This document shows, piece after piece, positions 62,060 to 64,000 of a stretch of 64,000 bases of DNA (its first letter is position 1; every line of letters starts with the position of its first letter). The DNA lies in NCBI RefSeq assembly GCF_901543175.1, contig NZ_LR594040.1, forward strand, positions 1,426,001 to 1,490,000, read 5' to 3'. The DNA is from Streptococcus australis. Lineage in GTDB: Bacteria > Bacillota > Bacilli > Lactobacillales > Streptococcaceae. The position numbers and the translations under genes were made by a program. The notes beneath the pieces are model-generated. The model saw only the letters and a program-made list of their open reading frames with translations. It was not told the DNA's origin and did not search any database.

Positions 62060-63321
62060 TGCAACAACAAGAAAAACACTCGCAAGCCGCGGTTCTAGGG
62101 CTTCAGCACCTTCTCGCAATGTACTCAGGCTCTATCCTAGTTCCTATTATGATTGCTACAGCTCTTGGTTATTCAGCTGAACAGTTGACCTACCTAATCT
62201 CCACAGATATCTTCATGTGTGGGGTAGCTACCTTCCTTCAACTCCAGTTGAATAAACATTTTGGTGTTGGCCTCCCTGTTGTACTCGGAGTTGCTTTCCA
62301 GTCAGTCGCTCCCTTGATTATGATTGGTCAGAGTCACGGTAGCGGAGCTATGTTTGGCGCCCTTATCGTTTCAGGGATTTATGTAGTTCTGATTTCAGGT
62401 ATTTTCTCAAAAGTGGCCAATCTCTTCCCATCTATCGTAACCGGATCTGTTATTACCACGATTGGATTAACCCTGATTCCTGTCGCTATTGGAAATATGG
62501 GAAATAATGTTCCAGAGCCAACTGGTCAAAGTCTCTTGCTTGCAGCCATCACTGTTCTGATCATCCTCTTGATTAACATCTTTACTAAAGGATTTATCAA
62601 GTCTATCTCCATTTTGATTGGTCTGGTTGTCGGAACCGCCATTGCTGCTACCATGGGCTTGGTTGATTTCTCCCCTGTTGCGGCAGCACCACTAGTCCAT
62701 GTCCCAACTCCCCTCTACTTTGGGATGCCAACCTTTGAAATCTCCTCTATTGTCATGATGTGTATCATCGCAACGGTTTCTATGGTTGAGTCCACAGGTG
62801 TTTACCTAGCCTTGTCTGATATCACAAAAGATCCAATCGACAGCAAGCGCCTTCGCAACGGTTACCGAGCAGAAGGTCTGGCCGTACTTCTCGGAGGAAT
62901 CTTTAACACCTTCCCTTACACAGGATTTTCACAAAACGTTGGTTTGGTTAAATTGTCAGGTATCAAAACCCGTCTGCCAATCTACTACGCAGCTGGTTTC
63001 CTAGTCCTCCTTGGACTCCTTCCTAAGTTTGGTGCCCTCGCCCAAATCATTCCGAGCCCTGTTCTTGGAGGTGCCATGCTGGTGATGTTTGGCTTTGTTT
63101 CCCTTCAAGGTATGCAAATCCTCGCCCGCGCTGACTTTGCTAACAATGAACACAACTTCCTTATCGCAGCTGTTTCAATCGCTGCAGGTGTTGGACTCAA
63201 CAATAGCAATCTCTTTGTCAGCATGCCAACAGCCTTCCAAATGTTCTTCTCAAACGGAATCGTCGTAGCCAGCCTACTTGCCATTGTCCTCAATGTCGTA
63301 TTAAATCGAAAAAAGAAATAA
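62059..63321 (+). CDS. pbuX: Xanthine/purine permease PbuX (NCS2 family)
   Basis: A 420-residue uptake permease with about 14 membrane segments. VVLGVAFQSVAPL near residue 73, the conserved VESTGVYLALSD segment near 242 and FNTFPYTGFSQNVGLVKLSG near 285 match NCS2 xanthine transporters. Co-translated with xpt. Salvage uptake plus phosphoribosylation under one guanine sensor forms a feedback loop. Confidence 0.95.
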   Translation: MQQQEKHSQAAVLGLQHLLAMYSGSILVPIMIATALGYSAEQLTYLISTDIFMCGVATFLQLQLNKHFGVGLPVVLGVAFQSVAPLIMIGQSHGSGAMFGALIVSGIYVVLISGIFSKVANLFPSIVTGSVITTIGLTLIPVAIGNMGNNVPEPTGQSLLLAAITVLIILLINIFTKGFIKSISILIGLVVGTAIAATMGLVDFSPVAAAPLVHVPTPLYFGMPTFEISSIVMMCIIATVSMVESTGVYLALSDITKDPIDSKRLRNGYRAEGLAVLLGGIFNTFPYTGFSQNVGLVKLSGIKTRLPIYYAAGFLVLLGLLPKFGALAQIIPSPVLGGAMLVMFGFVSLQGMQILARADFANNEHNFLIAAVSIAAGVGLNNSNLFVSMPTAFQMFFSNGIVVASLLAIVLNVVLNRKKK

Positions 63322-63322
63322 G

Positions 63323-63347
63323 AAAAAGAGGTGCGAGCCTCTTTTTT
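63323..63347. terminator. Bidirectional terminator between pbuX and the thioesterase gene
   Basis: AAAAAGAGG and CCTCTTTTTT flank a six-base loop, just after the pbuX stop and at the stop of the convergent thioesterase gene. Confidence 0.9.
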
Positions 63348-63752
63348 CTATATCCTCACCTGTCTCTCATCTGACCTCTGGCCTGTGACAAACATAGTAA
63401 AGGTTGCTTTGCAGACATTTCTACCCTCTTGATTGGTGATATCGACATCCACTACACAGGTTGTGCGACCTTGATGGACACATTCTCCTTTAATGGTCAG
63501 CACATCGTCAAGTTTTCCTGCCTTGAGGTAGTTGATAGAGGACTGGAGTGTCACTCCATCTAGCCCCAGAGATATGACCACCAAACCACTAATCTGGTCG
63601 CAAAGGGTAAAGAGATAGCCACCATGGGCATTGCCATAGTAGTTGAGCGACGAGTCCACTACTTTGGTCGTCACCACAACGTGACCATCTCTCATTTGTT
63701 CAATTTCGTAATTTTCAAAGGCAGATATAGCGTCAAAATGAAAATCTTTCAT
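63348..63752 (-). CDS. PaaI family hotdog-fold thioesterase
   Basis: A 134-residue hotdog thioesterase. The signature NAHGGYLFTLCDQISG near residue 41 holds the active-site region, and LQSSINYLKAG near 69 matches PaaI/YdiI-type acyl-CoA thioesterases. ATG 63752 follows AGGAGG; an in-frame ATG seven codons upstream is less likely. Physiological acyl-CoA substrate unknown. Lies next to pbuX and a partial galT-like gene. Confidence 0.88.
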   Translation of the reverse strand: MKDFHFDAISAFENYEIEQMRDGHVVVTTKVVDSSLNYYGNAHGGYLFTLCDQISGLVVISLGLDGVTLQSSINYLKAGKLDDVLTIKGECVHQGRTTCVVDVDITNQEGRNVCKATFTMFVTGQRSDERQVRI

Positions 63753-63821
63753 CGTTTCCTCCTGATATTTCAAACGACACTATCATACTACTTTTTATAG
63801 GACTGTGCAAGGAGAAAGCTC

Positions 63822-64000
63822 CTAGTCTGGCAAAATACCGACCTGTTCTACAAAGCGCATAAAGGCTACCTGTCCATGCTCCGTCTGCTTGTAAACCCCT
63901 GCATCCTCAAGTACACGCGCAAAGATAGCACCCACAGAGTCCTTGACGATTTCAAGGGCTTTTTCTTTATCCGCTAGGTCTGGATATTGGTCTTTAAGTT
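63822..64000 (-). CDS. galT: 3' end of a galactose-1-phosphate uridylyltransferase (class II GalT-like) gene, cut by the window
   Basis: The last 59 codons of a minus-strand gene that runs off the right edge. The peptide contains VKDSVGAIFARVLEDAGVY and QVAFMRFVEQVG and ends at TAG (63822-63824). I recognise it as similar to the C-terminus of class II GalT, the Leloir pathway enzyme. With only the tail visible this is a moderate call. Confidence 0.6.
   Translation of the reverse strand, partial: LKDQYPDLADKEKALEIVKDSVGAIFARVLEDAGVYKQTEHGQVAFMRFVEQVGILPD

Overview
The window is chromosomal DNA from a Firmicute of the Streptococcus mitis group (S. mitis, S. oralis, S. pneumoniae or S. pseudopneumoniae). 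I infer this from the gene families, from strong AGGAG ribosome sites, from a TACGAATA competence (sigma-X) box, and from six copies of the roughly 105-bp RUP repeat known from pneumococcus and close relatives. Gene order broadly follows what I remember of the pneumococcal chromosome, with some differences. There is no prophage, complete IS element, CRISPR array or rRNA operon.

Layout. 0-10 kb: a minus-strand housekeeping block (acetyl esterase, recG, alr, acpS, two tandem DAHP synthases, secA). 10-16 kb: a DNA-alkylation-repair-like protein, two small membrane proteins and the replication operon nrdR-dnaB-dnaI-nitroreductase-der. 16-20 kb: a GntR/ABC exporter operon with a palindromic operator, lrgAB, and a MarR gene followed by a DUF4649-thioredoxin unit sharing an operator-like site. 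20.5-23 kb: a preQ1-I riboswitch, then queC-queD-queE-queF. 23-32 kb: aquaporin, a divergent HxlR/SnoaL pair, pepF, rsmE, prmA and small genes. 32-37.6 kb: rarA, 6S RNA, tRNA-Lys(CTT) and an Rrf2-controlled oxidoreductase, hydrolase and SDR operon. 37.6-43.3 kb: a LacI-regulated sugar ABC importer with a GH32 hydrolase. 43.4-52.9 kb: the competence prepilin peptidase and the complete tryptophan operon, preceded by a second trpB. 53-60 kb: an aminotransferase and initiating sugar transferase probably of teichoic acid synthesis, a heterodimeric ABC exporter and DUF421/DUF3290 membrane proteins. 60-64 kb: exoA, a VOC protein, a guanine riboswitch with xpt-pbuX, a thioesterase and the 3' end of a gene that looks like class II galT.

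The most unusual arrangement is the tryptophan region. A solitary second trpB has its own promoter and T-box. A second T-box begins directly after its stop codon and controls trpEGDCFBA. By base pairing of stem I, both T-boxes place UGG (Trp) as specifier. No good promoter is visible before the second T-box, so the eight genes may be one transcription unit gated twice by uncharged tRNA-Trp. A RUP element sits inside the second T-box leader. Other points of interest are a competence gene whose promoter nearly touches its start codon, two LacI-type operators 52 bp apart, paired operator-like sites for MarR and Rrf2 regulators, a 23-codon candidate gene with its own terminator, and RUP copies abutting stop codons.
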